64,000 bases of DNA from Elymus sibiricus. Taxonomy: Eukaryota; Streptophyta; Magnoliopsida; Poales; Poaceae. Shown one piece after another: positions 34,008 to 45,940 of the stretch. How positions within the stretch are numbered: the first letter of the stretch is position 1; every line of letters begins with the position of its first letter. Both the position numbers and the translations under genes were made by a program. A model generated the notes under the pieces. It had not been told where the DNA came from, did no database searches, and was given only the letters and a program-made list of their open reading frames with translations. The stretch is taken from contig CM077668.1 of the NCBI GenBank assembly GCA_039707655.1, forward strand, positions 403,416,130 through 403,480,129, given 5' to 3'.

Positions 34008-35620
34008 TTTCAAAAAACTCACATCCGTTCATAGTTGCCGCTTCTCCCCGTTGCCTTTTGTTGACCGTACCAAGTCCAACTAGACCGCTCTCTTCTCTCA
34101 TTTCTCTGAGCCCATCAAAACCCCCCTTGTCTCTGTGGCCTTTTGGCAGACCCCGTTGTCTTTGGTTTCCCCTATCGTCTATTGTCCAGCCTCTCTGCAC
34201 AGTGCACGGACCCCTCACAACATTGTTCGAAAACTGTCCCGAACCCGAACTGCACGGTCGTGACCGATGGGTCCGGATCAATCCCAAATACCCCCAAACA
34301 TCTTCGGTTACTTTATCGGACTGCCCAAAACTATTTTTCTCGACCGTCCAATTTAATCAGAGGATCCAACCTTAGTCCGTCTCCCCTATATATATTCCAC
34401 TTACGTTCCAAATCAGACTAACCCTATGAATTAGGAGGCTTGTCCCATCCTCCCATTGCGCCGCCGCCACTCCACCCAGTCTCTTCTCCCTCGGGATCCC
34501 TCCCGATCCACCCACCAACCTCCATCGATTTCCCCATCCACCAACCAACGCCACCTCCTTTGCTCCCGAGACCCCGGGCTCCTCCTGTTCGATCCCTGCA
34601 CCGAGCACCCACATCGCCGCCTTCCTACGACCTTGCGCCCGTGCAAGCAGACCTCGACCACTGGTGCTCCACCTCGACCCGTGTTGCGCTTGTCGAGGAC
34701 CCCATGGCGTCGTCCTCTGTTTTCTCTCGATTTCCCTGCTCCATCTCTCTCTCCTCTGTAACCTCCCATCTCTCTCGTTTCTCCCTGTGTACAAGAGGAC
34801 AACCATGGAGCCCCGCAGCACCTCGTCCTCAACCATATCCCGGCGCCGGCGAGCCATCACCTCTTACCGATGCCCTCCGCCACTCAGGTGAGCCCCCGTC
34901 GCGCGCCTCTCCTTTTCGCCTTGCTCCCTCCTCTCGGACTCATCTCTCTCTCCCGTTTCTGTGGACAGGAAATCAACCATGGCCATCCGTCCATGGAGAT
35001 GAGCCGCGCTGCCCTAGTCACCTGCGACCTCGGGTCGCCTCTGCTTCGTCCTTGCTGTCCGCATGCGCTCCGTTGAGCCCTGCCGCTGCTTCCCTTCCCT
35101 TGTGTTCTCTCTGCCCCAGCTACATCTTCTCTGAATCCCCCCCGCCATAGACTTGCATCTCCCGTCGCCGCTCTGCTCAGTTCGTCGCCGTCGCGCCGCC
35201 TTGCCTCCACTCCCGTGACCCCGCGCCGGTCAGCAGCAACAGGTCGCCAAGCCTCTCCCTTCTCTTTCGCCGCTTCCTCTCTTTTCCTCTGCTCTGAAGT
35301 TCTCTCTGTTTCTCTGCTCAGGAGCACCATGCCATGGCCGCCGCCTGTCAAGACCCGTTGCCGGACCTCGTGGGTCTCTGTCCGGCCGTATCTGCCCCGT
35401 TCGCCCGTGCCACTGCCTACGTTGCCACGCCGCCCTCCTCGCCGGCACACCTCCTGCCAGCCGCCATGGACAGCGCTGCCGCTGCCTCTTCTCGTCAAAG
35501 GAGACGAACGCCAGCGCCCGCCCGTGGTCGCGTTAACCACTGGTCAGCTCGCGTGGGCCCCACCTTCAGGGACCGTGCCAAGTCATGCGCCTGGGCCGCC
35601 TCCCCTTCGCCAGATCCGGC
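34008..35620. other. Pyrimidine- and GC-rich stretch, no gene
   Basis: The plus strand is rich in C and T with recurrent ctctccct, cgccg and gtgag-like motifs. Long overlapping ORFs on both strands (for example 34440-35150 plus, 34884-35540 minus) read as Pro/Ser/Leu or Arg/Gly low-complexity and lack any domain. It resembles the GC-rich central part of chromoviral LTRs in this window (8220-9180, 58650-59600), so an old LTR fragment is possible. Confidence 0.45.
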
Positions 35621-36000
35621 CACTACAAAAAAAACACATCCGTGACATTATGGCCCGAACGATTTTTTTCTGTCATGGTTATGACACTTCTATGATGATA
35701 ATTGTGACAAAAACACGTATCATCATAGATGTGGTGGGCTCCTACTTCTATGACAAAAAATCATGATAGAAAATAGGATTTTCGTCCTGGGCGGGCCGGG
35801 GACGCACCTGCATGACATTCTTTGGGCCGTCCATGACATAAAAAATCGTGGTAGAAGTGAGGCCGAGGAAATTTTCGTGGAGTTCCCGGTTACGGTGGGT
35901 GGTCGGGGCCGAGCGATGCAGTGTGGTTTGCGCATTTCTCTCTCGTACGTACGTGCGCGTGGTGTGAGCCATGTCGCTATAACTGAACCCGAGCGATCGC
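35621..36000 (+). mobile_element. Possible CACTA-like element end
   Basis: Begins CACTACAAAAAAAACAC, a sequence typical of grass CACTA termini. It is followed by about 270 bp of a moderately palindromic repeat with tgacat and tatgacaaaaaatcatga motifs. No inverted partner ending GTAGTG was found downstream, so the far end is missing or outside what I can see, and no transposase is visible. Confidence 0.4.
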
Positions 36001-36399
36001 ACTGCTACGTATTGAAGCCGATCAATTGACCCTTCGCTGCTAACTGAACCCGACCGACTCCTTCCTTCGCTGCTAACTGAACCTGATTGGTCGCTGCTGC
36101 TCCTTACTGAAGCCGATCGAACACCCGTGCAAGACGTAGCTAGCTAGCCGGTTGGGTTGCCTCTGGATGAACAGTGCCCGTTGCTGCCGCGCGCGTGATA
36201 CGTAGAACGAGTCGAGACGTGGTGAGTCCAGCCGGTTGGGTTGGCTGTTGATGAACAGTTCCCGGTGGGGGTTGGATGAACAGGACCCCGGCCGTGTGTA
36301 GGTGGTTGCCGCTGGATGAACAGGACCCCCTAGTAGTAGGCAGTTGCCGCTGGATGAACAGGACCCCGAGGAGGCCGCCACACACCCAGCTGGTTGGGG

Positions 36400-36600
36400 T
36401 GGATGAACAGGACCCCGTGGAGGCCGGATGAACAGTAGCCGGTGGAGGCTGGATGAACATTAGCCCGTGGATGAACAGTGTCTGGTGGAGGATGCAGGAA
36501 GTCGACGGTGGATGAACAGTAGCAGGTGGAGGTGGAGGAAGTCGACGGTGGATGAACAGTAGCAGGTGGAGGCTGGAGGAAGTCGACGGTGGATGAATAG
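36400..36600 (+). repeat. Short tandem repeats with gtggatgaacagtagc units
   Basis: Units of about 40 bp repeated at 36501, 36541 and 36582 (gtcgacggtggatgaacag), preceded by looser copies of ggatgaacaggaccccg from 36240 onward. Confidence 0.75.
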
Positions 36601-36617
36601 TAGCCCGTGGAGTCACG

Positions 36618-36890
36618 TTTTGCGGTACGCCACACCCCTCCCGATGAACAGGACCCCATTTCGACCGTAGGCGGTTTGAGAGAAGTCCATTTCCTCTGTT
36701 TTGCGGTACGCCAGACCCCTCCCGATGAACAGGACCCCGTTTCGACCCTAGGCGGTCAAGCAGAAGTCTGTTTCCTCTATTTTGCAGTACGCCACACCCC
36801 TCCCGATGAACAGGACCCCGTTTCGACCCTAGGCGGTCGAGCAGAAGTCCGTTTCCACCGTTCTGCGGTACGCCAGACCCCGATGAACAG
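36618..36890 (+). repeat. 81-bp tandem repeat, about 3.4 copies
   Basis: Copies start at 36618, 36699, 36780 and 36861, each beginning tt(t/c)tgc(g/a)gtacgcca and containing cgatgaacaggacccc. Because 81 is a multiple of three, a reading frame stays open across the array. This explains the 221-codon plus-strand ORF there, which I do not call a gene. Confidence 0.85.
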
Positions 36891-37229
36891 GACGTATTCC
36901 GACCCAGTCGGTTGCCTCCCAATGAACACGACGCGGTTTAGTCCGTTCCGACCCAGCCAATTGGCTGCCGATGAACACGACGCCGTCGCTGTACGCGTTC
37001 GAGAACCCGCCCGTATGTACGTACGTGGCTGTCTTTTTTGCAGCGTGGTTGTACGTATGTGTACACGATTTAGACGGGACTGCCTGAACTGCTACCGCTC
37101 CTTTTTTTTAAACATTGCTACCGCTCCTTACTCGGCCACGGTTGATCGTGGCAGACAGACCGATGGACCAGTATGTACGTACAGGTTTGCGACCAGAATG
37201 ACAACGCTACGTACGCTTCGACCGGGTGG

Positions 37230-38460
37230 GTCCCAGCTGTCAGGGGATAAGGAGGCATTTCCTTGCGTGTGAAATATAGATGGTGGATCCGAGCTGTCAG
37301 GGGGAGGATTCATTTTTTTGCGTGTAATAAGGAGGCACTTCCTTGCGTGCGAAGATGTAGCTGGTGGGTCCAGCTGTCAGCCTCACTGCATACAGTCCTC
37401 TTTCGATGGCTATCTTTTGTTGACCTCGCCGCGCGGACAGCACCAAGGCGCTGGACGACGGCGAGGCCCATGTAGGGAATGACGCGGAGCCGGGGAAGAC
37501 GCGGAGGGGAGTACGAGGGTTGACTGGTTCGGCTGTGGTGTGAGGCTGCCGTCGCCGCAGAATAACAGGGGGTGTGTGTGAGTAGAGGGATGCCCTGGCC
37601 AGCGGTGGGAGTAGGAGGGGGCGATGAGGCCTGCGCGGCAGCACAGCCGGCCACGGGAGGCAGGAGCACGCGGTCCCGCCGGCGCTGGTTTGGGCGGCTG
37701 GTGCAAGAAAATCAGAGGTTGAAGAAGCAGCACGACCGTTGGATTATCATCCAACGGTCACTGCTGATAGAATCGTTTGTTGACTAAGTTGACCAAGCCC
37801 TGCGTACGCGTCAACTCAGTAGGGCCACAAGTCAGCCTACAAATATGGTGGGCCCCAGTTGTCATGGGGAGAAATCGTTATTTTTCGCTTAATAAGGAGG
37901 CACTTCCTTCCGTGCGAAGATATAGCTGGTGGGTCACAGCTGCCAGGGGCAGGATTCCTTTTTTTTCGGGTAATAAGGAGGCACTTGCTTGCGTGCGGCC
38001 ATGGACCATGTGGGTCCCTACTGTCAGCCTCTGCACATACAGCCCTCTTCCGATATTGTCGTTTGTTGACAACGTTGACCACGCCGCGCCGAGAACACCA
38101 ATGCGGTGCATGACGGCGAGACCCAGGAAGGGAATGACCCGGAGGCGGCGAAGCCACAACAGTGGAGGGATGTGGGTGAGTAGAGGGATGGCCTGGCCAG
38201 CAGTGGGAGTAGGAGGGGGCGGTGAGGCCTGCGCGGCAGCACAGCCTGCCACGCGAGGCAGGAGCCGACGGTACGGCCAGCGCTGGTTTGGGTGGCTGGA
38301 GCAGGAAGATCAGAGATTGAAGAAGCATGACTGTCGTTGGATTGACATCTAACGGTCTCACGCTGGTAGAGTCGATTGTTGACTAAGTTTCTTTTTTTGA
38401 AAAAACTTGTGTACGCATCAACTTAGTAGGCCCACAAGTCAGCCTCCAAATCTGTGGCAG
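37230..38460 (+). repeat. Two diverged tandem copies of a 600-650 bp block
   Basis: Copy 1 is about 37230-37870 and copy 2 about 37875-38460. Matching landmarks: aataaggaggcactt at 37326 and 37972, agtagagggatg at 37581 and 38179, the end with caagtcagcct(a/c)caaat at about 37830 and 38440. A shorter third trace occurs near 39720-39760. GC-rich ORFs on both strands are repeated in both copies but show no domain. Confidence 0.75.
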
Positions 38461-40341
38461 ACAACATACAACCCATTTGCTATTTTTTTTAATAATTTGC
38501 AGCCCATTTGCTAATTCCTAAGGAACTTATTACAACCCATTTTCTACCCAGGACCACGGTCAAAAGGTTCAACCTAATTTTGCATATTCGGTGGAGTCCG
38601 AACTTTTTTAAGCCAGAAATTTCGAGTCAGAAACAAACAAATTAAAAAACAATGAGCTTAAAATCTAATGATATTTAAAATCTAAAAATTGGAAGAAAAA
38701 ACCTAAATTTGAAAAGAATTGCCAAATTGCTTTTTTTAAGGGGTAATTGCCAGTTTGCTGTTTTTTTATATTTCCAGCCCATTTGTTAATACTTATTACA
38801 GCTCATTTCATATTACTTATTGAAGCCCATGTTCTGGGCAAGCCGAATGGATCCATCCTTGTCTTGAAAGATTTGCAGCCCAGCAATTTGCAAAAAAATT
38901 ATTATGACTTGCAGCCCATCATGGCTAGACCGAGTAATGTTAAAATAAACCTGGTAAGGGTAGTTTATTATGAAGGTTGATAATTTGTGCAAGAGTTGCG
39001 ATGGGAGCATAAACATTCTAGTAAATTGAGCCATCATTGCACGTCTATGATTACATTGGTCCGTAAAATCTTAACACGTTTTGTAATGATTTTTTAACGT
39101 AATCAACATGATTAACCTGCCAACTTATAATGATAAACATTTATTTTGTAAGAACTTATTGATTTGCCAAATAAAATATTGTTTTATTTTCGTAAGGTAA
39201 TAAGACTTGGACAATTGAGTTGGTTTTAGGGAAAACCAGTTGTAAAAAAATCAGCCCTGGGAGGGAAAACGACAACAGAAAATAAGGAACTAAGGTGAAA
39301 AGGGAACTTTACGTATTTCCAGTATAATAATATATGTATATGAACTAATAAAACTATAGGTACAGATAAGAAACCGGACGTTTTTTTAGAATAGAACTGG
39401 GCTGTGCGTTTTCTTCAGTAAAAAGAGTGGCATGCGGATGTTCTAAGAGAAAATATAACTAAGGCTGGCGGGCCAGAGGCCAGTTGATACCTGCTGGATC
39501 TTTGTGCCCCATTGTTGTCATGGGCTGGGCCTGTTAAAAACAAAACCTAGCCTGGGCAGTCTACAGCCCAGTTGATAGTTGCTTGACCTCAAAAAACAAT
39601 ATACCTGCTGGATCTCAGTTGTCAGTCTGTAGTTGTAGAATTCTCTCGTTTATTGACTACGTTGAAAATTTCATGGGTTTCACCATCTCAGACGTCAGCA
39701 TTATTTTTCCATCGTGATAATAAGTGCATGCACTTGCTTGCGTACGGCCATGGACCTCCTGGTTCCGTACGGTTAGGCTCAGTATGGACGGGTCTTGTGG
39801 TTCCACGGACGAATTTCATGCAAATCGGATGATTTTCACTGAAACGGGACCAAATTCATTGCATTTTACATATTTCTTTTTATTATATGGAACGTTTTAC
39901 ATATTTCAACTAATAATAACCGACTAGGCCTTTTTTGAGTCCATGGGAGGCGCTTCACACGATCGAGGTCCCGACACTTAACTGTTCTTGAAGCCCCAAA
40001 TCCATCGCTCCTCTCTTTTAACAATTTGCAGCTGGGCTTGGTGTGCCACAGCCTAGTCCCGACGTGCTGCGTCCAACTATCAGCCTGTGAAACCAGATGG
40101 ATCCCCTGCGTACTCGAAGATGTTAAATTTTGGAGAACCAGGAATTTGAATGACAGGTGCCTATGGTACCCATAAAAAAATTCTGGTGTCTGAAAATTCG
40201 TTTCGCAACAAATGATTCAGTTTTATATCGACGTCGACCCTCGACATGATGGTTGGAAGAAAATGCCAAGTTCATACCGAAAGATCCTTAACAACAATAC
40301 CAACTTGCAGACGACCAGGTAGAACAAGTACCAATACCAAA
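38461..40341. other. AT-rich intergenic DNA, nothing recognised
   Basis: Contains repeated phrases such as gcagcccatttgctaatt (38497, 38770, 38870), mononucleotide tracts and no ORF above 80 codons with a recognisable product. Confidence 0.5.
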
Positions 40342-41427
40342 CTAACTTATAATCTTTTTAGTCCTAGCCCTAGTGTTCGTCTGGTAGAAAATCTTGTAGC
40401 CGACCAGCTCCCGCTCCTTCTCTTGCTCCAGGTCCTCCAGGTGGTACTGGTGCATCACCCAGTTGGTCCTCTGCTGGTCGAAGTTCTTGTTAGTCTGCAG
40501 CACCAGAACTTTTTTTGCTGCCTTTCTGCCGGCTGTTGACCATCACCGGCATGGTATTGCCGGTCTTGTGCCACATCGCGTGCATGCCGCACTCCGACTG
40601 TATCTTGCGACGCGTCCGCGTGCCCCTTTTGAACGCCCTGGAGTTGCGCTGGAAGAAATGCTTGCTTAGGCCACTCAGTGTGATACCTGCAGTATTGGCG
40701 AATACAAGTTTTAGGGTAGTTGGCATTTTTATAACATCTTTGGCATGTTACAGTCACTTGCTTCACTTTTTATTTACTGTCAAATTGTAAATTGCTTCAC
40801 TAAGTCCGCGTCTAAAAAGAAAAATAAAGGTCTAAACAAAGGAATATATTTTGTGCAAGTAGACGGCCAATCGGTGTCTAACCTGGAAGTTTCTCAGGAT
40901 GGGTCTAGCATATGCCGTGCTCGCTGTCGATGGTTGGTATGAACAAATCGATTAGAGGGTGAGATCTCGCGCTGTCAGCACTCACTTTGGCCTGAAGGTG
41001 CTCGATCAGCTCATGATCCGTGGGATCGAACTTGATGCCAGCCGGCAGCACCGGCCAATCCTTCTTGGACTTGCATCGGTTAATTCCAGTTAAATGGTAC
41101 TCAATGTATGATCAATCAATTGTTTAAGTAAATGATGAAATATTTCGACAGATAAGTGCTACTCCAAATCTAAAGTCCACAACACCCGAACAAACTGGGG
41201 TCTCGGCTTCATTACTACATGCATACTCTAAAGACTTGAAAACCCCCATAAAGATCGAAATCATCATACAGAGCGACGGGACGAATACTCACAGGAGCGG
41301 CCTCACTGGTTCCTTCCTTCATGCGGCTAGCTTGAAGAGCATCCTTGTTGAGATCAATTTTTTCAACGTCTTCCTTTTGACTACTTGCAATGAAGTATAG
41401 TAGCTCCAGTAGCTCATCGCTCATCAT
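40342..41427 (-). pseudogene. NAC-domain gene of the SOG1/NAC8-like type, disabled
   Basis: Exons on the minus strand: 41427-41293, 41069-40883 and 40686-40342, all with GT-AG introns. Exon 1 gives 45 residues from MMSDELLELL. Exon 2 begins NAC subdomain A ([21 protein letters not shown]), where SOG1/NAC8-like proteins also have FDPTD rather than FHPTD, and continues to FIPTID. Exon 3 gives HFFQRNSRAF, the RTRRKI basic patch, the MWHKTGNT motif, and, after a shift, [10 protein letters not shown] and the YKIFYQ end. Two lesions: TAG at 40907-40905 replaces the Tyr expected in GIC(Y)THPEKLP, and the A7 run at 40510-40516 (T7 on the plus strand) adds one base. Ignoring these gives about 221 codons. 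The active relatives are nuclear transcription factors in the DNA-damage response; no C-terminal activation region is visible here. Confidence 0.75.
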
Positions 41428-42290
41428 ACCAACTGGATCGGAACAAGGCAGCGGCCGGGGGGCGGGGAGATCGGGAGAGGTGGGAGAGTGATTTTTGTAG
41501 AGAATGGGAGAGTGATTTTGTAGAGAATGGGAGAGTGATGTTGTACTACCAGAGGGGGGACTGCGCTTCGGTGCCTGCCTTTGTGCCTATGACATGTGGG
41601 CCCAACAAGTCCAGAGGGGTGAGGCTCAATTTGGTGAACCGAACACGCCGCCGGGACTCTTGTGTCACCTCACGCGCAGCGTGTTGTCACGTCACTACAA
41701 TGTGAGGACATGATGAATAAGTTGACCGACGTATACTAGTACTACTAGTCGTAGTACTACTACTAGTCGTAGTACTACTAGTCGTACAACTACTACTTAC
41801 TATAGTACGGGTAGCGCAATATACGGTATAGAGGACTACTAGTACTACAAATTTAGAAATGGAGTACATTCATCCAATCTCCAGGTTGCTTCCATATTGC
41901 GTTAAATAATAGTATTAGAGGGGCATTGCTAAAGGCTTAGTTTTAAGGGCATTATGCAAGAGTGTTTAGAAGGAGCTTAAAAACAGGTGCCTACACAGTT
42001 ACAAGGATGTGCGACAGACTTTGTAGGCTACATCTTATATTTACTAATTGGAGGCACCATACGAGCGTTCACGTTAACCCACATCATCAATATTAAATTA
42101 ACCATTAGATTTAAATTTAGTGGTCAAGATCTATTAAAGGCCCAGAGTAATTAAAAGAAAAACACCAGATACGTAAAGGGATAAAAAAGGAATAAACACA
42201 CACGTAAAAGAACAGCCATGTCCTTCGAAAAACACATATATAAGGAATTAAACACGCATAAGAAAAAAGTGTTTTGACCACCTACTTAAG
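41428..42290. other. Intergenic, with a TAGTAC simple repeat
   Basis: Upstream of the NAC pseudogene is a purine-rich stretch with a thrice-repeated gagagtgattttgtagagaatggg (about 41480-41545). At 41735-41800 there is an interrupted (TAGTAC)n/(TAC)n repeat. Otherwise nothing coding. Confidence 0.6.
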
Positions 42291-42299
42291 GCGGATCTC

Positions 42300-42666
42300 A
42301 TTGGATTCGGTCGGCGTTTGTCTTCGGTGGATCCATGTGGATCCGGTCTTCGTTCGTCTGTGTTCGTGTGTCTACAGGTTGGATACTTCCGATCTACTCT
42401 TCTCTTCATCGGCGGCGGTTGCTGTTCTGGTGCGCTGGTCCTATGGGCCTTAGCACGACGACTTCCCGACTGTCTACTACAACAAGGTTTGCCCGGCTCC
42501 TATGATGGAGGGGTGATGACGGCGGCGCGCCTTCGGCTCGCATCAGTGCTTGTAGTCGTCGCTAGGTGGTCTATGGACCTGGATGTATTTTTTACTTCTG
42601 GTGTTCTTTGTACTATCTTGACTGTTGATGAATAGATTGGAAGTTTTCCTCGCAAAAAAAAAAAAA
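42300..42666 (+). mobile_element. 3' end of a LINE, 5'-truncated
   Basis: About 360 bp of GC-rich 3' untranslated-like sequence ending ttctttgtactatcttgac..gaatagattgg..cctcgc followed by an A13 tail (42654-42666), the usual end of grass LINEs. There is no reverse transcriptase. The 5' boundary is approximate, and target duplications were not resolved. Confidence 0.55.
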
Positions 42667-43579
42667 CTCCCACGTCCATAAAAGAGTCCTGAGCTCCCAC
42701 GTTCCATGATCTAAAAAGAACACGCACGTCCAAGTTCCAAAAAAGTGTGTGCCTTCTCCATGCTAAAGGGAAAAAGGCATGTTAAACAATCTTCATGCCC
42801 CACGCTAGACAAAGTCGGATCTAAATTCACATGGGAAAAAAAAAATCCTCAAGCCCCACGTTAAATTCACATGGGAATGCGCCCCTAAAAAAACACATAA
42901 ATGAAAAGTCCTCAAGCCCCACGTTAAAAGGAGTCCACATCCCAAATCCTACAAAAACAATGGCCACGTACATGTTCCCTTGATTTTTTTAAAGGCGCAC
43001 AATTGTTTTCAGAGGAAACACGTACAAATAAATGAGGCTAGCCTCATGTTTAGAAAAAAAGTCTAAGCCTGAATGAAACTTTTTTATTCCTACCATATGA
43101 AAAGAAAACCTGGCCATGAAAAAAATAAATCAAAGACGAGCATACGAAAATCTCCCACTATCTCACCACTTCAATTGTCATTTAAATATAATTTGTGACA
43201 ACGATAACATATGTTCGAAAACAAAAAAAATCGCACACAAAAAATCGTATTTGAACATAAAGATGTAATTTTTATGATATTTCAAATAGAAATATTTACA
43301 ACAAAATAATAAAATATCTAGGATAGTATATTCAAATCCAAAAATTTCTACGTAAAGGTGGTCCTAATTTCAAATATCTAAGGCATTATACTTTGTATTA
43401 AATCCAATTTTCTAAATTAATATAGGCGATATATATAATTAACATGTGCATTAAATATACTGGAGTATAAATTATATAATGTTTATATGGACATATCGTC
43501 GTCGCACTTATTATAAAAATGTGGATTATTGAAAACAATATGGAATCACACAACAATGTTAAGATAGAGCTTTTCCTAG
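42667..43579. other. AT-rich DNA with repeated CTCAAGCCCCACG phrases
   Basis: Contains several copies of aa(g/t)ccccacgttaaa and cacatgggaa (42795-42930), long A-rich tracts and no ORF of note. Confidence 0.5.
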
Positions 43580-43608
43580 CCCGTGCGGACGCACGGGTTG
43601 AGGACTAG
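43580..43608 (+). mobile_element. Helitron-like 3' terminus
   Basis: A perfect 8-bp GC-rich stem, CCCGTGCG/CGCACGGG with a GA loop (43580-43597), is followed 11 bases later by CTAG (43605-43608) and then T. A hairpin plus a CTRR end next to T is the defining 3' end of plant Helitrons. The 5' end (TC next to an A) was not identified, so the extent is unknown; the element could include the NAC pseudogene to the left. Confidence 0.5.
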
Positions 43609-43900
43609 TGAAGCCTAATTGATATAGTATATGACTTCTGCAGAGCATCTCCATCATCATTATCAGTACATGCTACGCAGGTGAGTTAGGATGCACTTGA
43701 TCCCAGAAAGGTATCTATCCTACAAACTAACTACAGTATATAATATCCAACAAAAGAGGGTCATGCTACAGCAGCAGGATACATGGCTCAGTCTAGATAT
43801 CACTATGAATCAAGTTGTGCATATTTGCTGTTGGCATGAACCACATGGCCGCATGTCGGGTTTGTAAAAAGCCATTCATCGCTTGGAAGCTTGATGCCTT

Positions 43901-45750
43901 TCACACACTGAAGATCATCTGGCAACAAGCTGTGTCGACGAATCTCTGGATATGGTGATTCATGAAACCCATGGTACGATGTGTAAACACAGCCCCCCTG
44001 GCGAATGGAAGTTTCATAGCACGGTAATCATCGCTGGTGATATGATCGATGATTGGTCGGATGATCGGATAATTGAGCCCGAGGAACAGGGAGTGGTTGC
44101 CGAGGCTGTAAACCTGCCTCCAGTTGAATACGCCTGGCCCAACGGAGCTGGGATCTTTCTCGAACACGAAGCAGCCATAGCCATCACAGTCGTGAACGCC
44201 CCACACATTGTACTGAATTTGGTTTGATGAAATAGTTTGGTCACTTTGGTACGTGCGAATGAGCATCAAATGCCCACCTTCAGGTGAACGAGCGATAAAC
44301 CACCACCCATTGACTTGTATATTTCCAGGTCCTGGAATTATAAAGGCCAGCGCATTTGCGTCTGCTGCAACAAATCAAATTGGGGACCGAAAGGACAAAA
44401 ATATACAATCAAGTTCAAAGTATGTGTGGAATTAAGTTTATTATAACAGTGACACAGATAATAGCAAGAGAATTGCAATGCCGTGGTCATAATTATACCC
44501 CAGTTTTTTTTTAAATAAGCCAATGGCTTTCATATTCTAGCAATATGTCATGGTTCAAACATCATGTAAAAATGAAGGAAAACAGCTATGCCAGGGCCTA
44601 CTCATATATATTCTACCATAACAGTTACTACAGTTCTCATATCAACTCTAGCAATAACATGCGTGGTTATAAAAATCTTGGAAATGAGAGTAACATATAG
44701 CAATCATGAGGTTATACTCATAAAATCTATTCTAACAATCATTAGATGCCAATTGTTCTCATATCAACTCTAACAATAACATGCGTGGTTATAAAAATCT
44801 TGGAAATGAGAGTAACATATAGCAATAATGAGGTTATACTCATAAAATCTATTCTAACAATCATTAGATGCCAATTGTTCTCATATCAACTCTAACAATA
44901 ACATGTGTGGTCATAAAAATCTAGGAAATGAGACGAACATATAGCAATGATGTGGTTAGTCATACAATCATCAACAGACAGTCGTATTCATAAGGTAAAG
45001 ATGAGATGAGAAAGAACAATTACACGACGATAGATTCCACCAGTATATGCAGCCAATCTGTGCGTCCACCGTGTAAACGATGCCATAGTGCACTATAGCA
45101 TCAGACAGAAATGGGGGGTAAACAGGATTGATGATGAGCCATAACCATGTATGGCGACCGGATTCCAGATAGGCTAATCCCCCGTCGAACAAGGCAATGA
45201 GCTTGTAATCCATATAGTCTTCTGATGGTGTGGGCACTTCACAGATTACATCCTTCAGCAAACGGAGGTCGAACCAAAAGCTCGACGCGTCTCGTGCGTA
45301 GTAGGCAGGAGTGTCCAGCGGGCCGCGAGGCTCTATGCCGGCGGTATCCAACGATGGAAGGGTGATCTCTCGCTGGGTGTATTAATCCACGAGACGCCAC
45401 GGACTACCGGATTGGTGGATGAGGACGATCCAGTTGGCCTTCATGCCTGCCCAGTAGTGGCCGCGCATGAAGGACAGGTGGGCGGGTAGTGGTAGCATGT
45501 CGAGGGGCACGACGGCAACCTCCGTAGGATCGTCAAGTCGGTGTCTGGGCCACCTGCGAGGATCGGGCATCAGCAAGCAGGGTTTCTTGAAAAGGGCCGG
45601 CCGGCCGCAGACGAGTAGACGGTACATAGAAACCGAGCATGCGGCCAGACGCACGGTGCTGAGCAGGTCCATACGATTACAGATCTGCTCCAAGAGAACA
45701 TCGGAGAGGGAATTCCAATCGCGACTTTGCGTGACAATTGGTTCTGCCAT
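43901..45750 (-). pseudogene. F-box/DUF295-like gene, one nonsense codon
   Basis: Exons on the minus strand: 45750-45024 and 44364-43901, GT-AG intron, total 1191 nt (397 codons). The N-terminus after MAEPIVTQ has an F-box-like helix pair (DWNSLSDVLLEQICNRMDLLSTVRLAACSVSMYRLL). The body has beta-rich repeats, and the end carries a DUF295 signature shared with the gene at 49059-51133: LGNHSLFLGLNYPI here, LGEHSLFIGDSYPI there. An in-frame TAA at 45384-45382 falls between LVD and YTQREI; the frame continues correctly on both sides, so a single change would explain it. Family members act as SCF ubiquitin-ligase adaptors or organelle proteins. The intron holds a 122-bp tandem repeat. A read-through isoform or a sequence error is the alternative to a pseudogene. 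Confidence 0.65.
44634..44960 (+). repeat. 122-bp tandem repeat, about 2.7 copies, in the F-box intron
   Basis: Copies start at 44634, 44756 and 44878 with ttctcatatcaactct. The first two are nearly identical; the third is partial and slightly diverged. Confidence 0.9.
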
Positions 45751-45779
45751 AGGGTTTTTTAGGGCGCTGAGTGATTGGG

Positions 45780-45940
45780 GTTTTCGGTGTCTGCGAGCGA
45801 GCGGGGAAGTGGATGCGGGCGGGCGAGCGAAGAAGATGGCGTGTGTGGCCGAGCAGTGAGCGGGGGGATATGGTATGCGCGAGCTACCGAGGAAGATGGC
45901 GCGGGTGGCCGAGCAGTGAGCGGAGGGAAATGGTATGCGG
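45780..45940 (-). repeat. Imperfect tandem repeat upstream of the F-box-like gene
   Basis: Units of about 60-65 bp with gaagatggcg(t/c)g(t/g)gtggccgagcagtgagcgg occur at about 45832 and 45893, immediately upstream of the start codon at 45750, in what would be the promoter or leader. Confidence 0.7.

Noticed and set aside
34440..35540. 236-codon plus-strand and 218-codon minus-strand ORFs
   Set aside because: Mutually antisense, low-complexity products of pyrimidine-rich DNA, with no start context or domain.
36607..37272. 221-codon ORF with repeated RQTPPDEQDP segments
   Set aside because: It is explained by an 81-bp tandem repeat whose length keeps the frame open.
41690..41880. CACTACAATG as a CACTA terminus
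   Set aside because: No inverted partner, no subterminal repeats and an adjacent microsatellite; chance match.
43952..44227. 91-codon plus-strand ORF
   Set aside because: Antisense to exon 2 of the F-box-like gene at 43901-45750.
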